Source of the DNA: Flavobacteriales bacterium | GTDB lineage: Bacteria; Bacteroidota; Bacteroidia; Flavobacteriales_D; Sanyastnellaceae | Length of the DNA stretch: 8,566 nt | Reading direction: 5' to 3' | Assembly (NCBI GenBank): GCA_016722445.1 | Contig: JADKIZ010000038.1 | Coordinates: 1 to 8,566, forward strand | In this document: piece after piece, positions 7,520-8,566 of the stretch | How the letters are laid out: each line of letters begins with the position of its first letter | How positions within the stretch are numbered: position 1 is the first letter of the stretch | Program-made: the position numbers and the translations under genes | Notes under the pieces: model-generated | Database searches by the model: none | The model's input: only the letters and a program-made list of their open reading frames with translations | What the model was told of the DNA's origin: nothing

Positions 7520-8566
7520 CTACTTTTTGCGCTTAGGCTCCTCAAAAAGAATCTCAAATTCGACTCTGCGATTCATTGCCCTTCCTTCAATACTGGAGTT
7601 ATCGGCAAGTGGCTTGGCTTCACCATAACCTTTAGAAGTAAGTCTTGATTTGTTTACTCCTTGCTCTGTGAGATATTTCACAACGGCATTCGCACGTTTT
7701 TCGGCCAGAAGCATATTGTCCGAATAATTTCCGATACTATCCGTGTGCTTTTATCAACAACTTCAGTGATTGCTGAAGATTCATGACTTCTGCAATGTAG
7801 TTGAGGTTGTCATACGATTCAGATCGAATTTCATAATGCCATGACCAAAGCGAATGTCATTGAATTTGTTCAGGTGAGCATTTATTGCTTGCTGCATCGA
7901 GTCAGGAATGAACCACCAGGTCTTCACGATTTCATTCTTGAATTCACGTTTTAGATCTTCCCGAACAATACTTTCGATGTATCCATTATTCATCATATCT
8001 CCGTAGATGCGAAGCATGACGGGCATTTCTGTGGTATGTCCAACAGAATAGCGATATGCTGTATCGGTTGAATCGAATCGTTCTGTGATCTCATACTTGA
8101 TATTGTTGAAGTATGGATCATCCGGTTGCATCTTGATTTCGCTTTGCTTAAATTCAATAAAATAGACCGTGGAGTCGGGTTTGTGAAGCGGAGATATTGT
8201 GTGGTATCTTTATTTACAACCACCATGTCGGATTGCAGGTTCGAGGTTCTGATTTCAGATTGAGAACTATTGTCCAGCGCTGCCAACTCTTCTGGTGTTC
8301 CAACGGCGATCACTTTTGTTGCACACCTTTTTTGGCTTTCTCCGTCATTTGTTCTCAATACTGTTCCCAATTGCACAGTATAATAACCCGGTTTTGAATA
8401 TCCATGCCCTGCTTTAAATCCCTTGCCACGAGTGCCATCTCCAAAGAGCCAGAAGTATTCTTGTATTTCTGTTCCCTCCATGTTAGTTCCTTCTGCACTG
8501 AATTCAGTGATCGCATTTGGAACGATCGTGTCAGGTGATGTGATGTACGGGAAGGGTGATTTTTTC
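7520..8566 (-). CDS. OmpA-family protein with PKD and SPOR-like domains, 5' part outside window; three frameshifts
   Basis: This is the C-terminal part of an envelope protein that anchors to peptidoglycan. It enters the window already in frame (codons from 8565, KKSPFPYITSPDTIVPNAIT), so its start lies beyond 8566. Visible domains: PKD at about 8344-8565 (FWLFGDGTRGKG, HGYSKPGYYTVQLG); a short TPEELAAL linker; a SPOR-like segment at about 7960-8185 (VYFIEFKQSEIKMQPDDPYF, AYRYSVGHTTEMPVMLRIYG); and an OmpA C-terminal domain at 7520-7861 (NDIRFGHGIM, SYDNLNYIAEVMN, HTDSIGNYSDN, LTSKGYGEAKPL, GRAMNRRVEFEILF). The end is KRKK, stop TAG. One base is missing near 8183-8195, one A is missing on the coding strand at 7829-7831, and two bases are missing from the TG repeat at 7742-7747. 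It keeps the canonical Asp (7739-7741), unlike its paralogue downstream. By homology with that gene it probably also carries an upstream PD40 propeller outside the window. Confidence 0.9.

Noticed and set aside
665..8566. True pseudogenisation of the whole operon
   Set aside because: The breaks cluster at homopolymers and short repeats, some compensate within about 25 bases, and the flanking protein is not eroded. It cannot be fully excluded, especially for the phosphatase deletion.

Overview
The window looks like chromosomal DNA of a Bacteroidota bacterium. The evidence is the Bacteroidota-type LytTR response regulator (RLFESEGNYVRVYF and SRRQSARF motifs), a 'two-component regulator propeller' protein ending in a SpoIIE/PP2C phosphatase domain with the signature SIQYARNIQKAMLPP, and two OmpA-family surface proteins that combine PD40, PKD and OmpA C-terminal domains. 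The base composition leans towards AT. I cannot place it below phylum.

Layout: a 3'-terminal LytTR response regulator lies on the + strand (1-708). The rest is on the - strand and reads from right to left as a probable operon. It comprises a partial PKD/SPOR-like/OmpA protein (7520 to beyond 8566), a 127-bp gap, a PD40/PKD/SPOR-like/OmpA protein (4719-7392), an unrecognised secreted protein (3737-4716), and a large propeller/Y_Y_Y/transmembrane/coiled-coil/SpoIIE protein (665-3733). The last three are separated by only 2 and 3 bp. The two OmpA proteins are tandem paralogues. The response regulator and the phosphatase gene converge and end within about 40 bp of each other.

How they might work together (inference): peptidoglycan-anchored outer-membrane or periplasmic proteins, a small exported protein and a membrane-spanning sensor whose cytoplasmic output is a serine/threonine phosphatase would form an envelope-linked signalling unit. 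The response regulator may belong to a separate system encoded off the left edge.

Quality warning: every gene here is interrupted. I count about 17 single- or double-base frameshifts, one in-frame TGA where the family has Trp, and one apparent loss of roughly 30 codons from the phosphatase domain. Many lesions sit in homopolymers or a dinucleotide repeat, go in both directions and leave well-conserved protein on both sides. This is the pattern of uncorrected long-read or homopolymer sequencing error rather than gene decay. I therefore report five full-length genes, not a dozen fragments, and give the position of each break. I see no RNA gene, CRISPR array, insertion sequence or phage gene.
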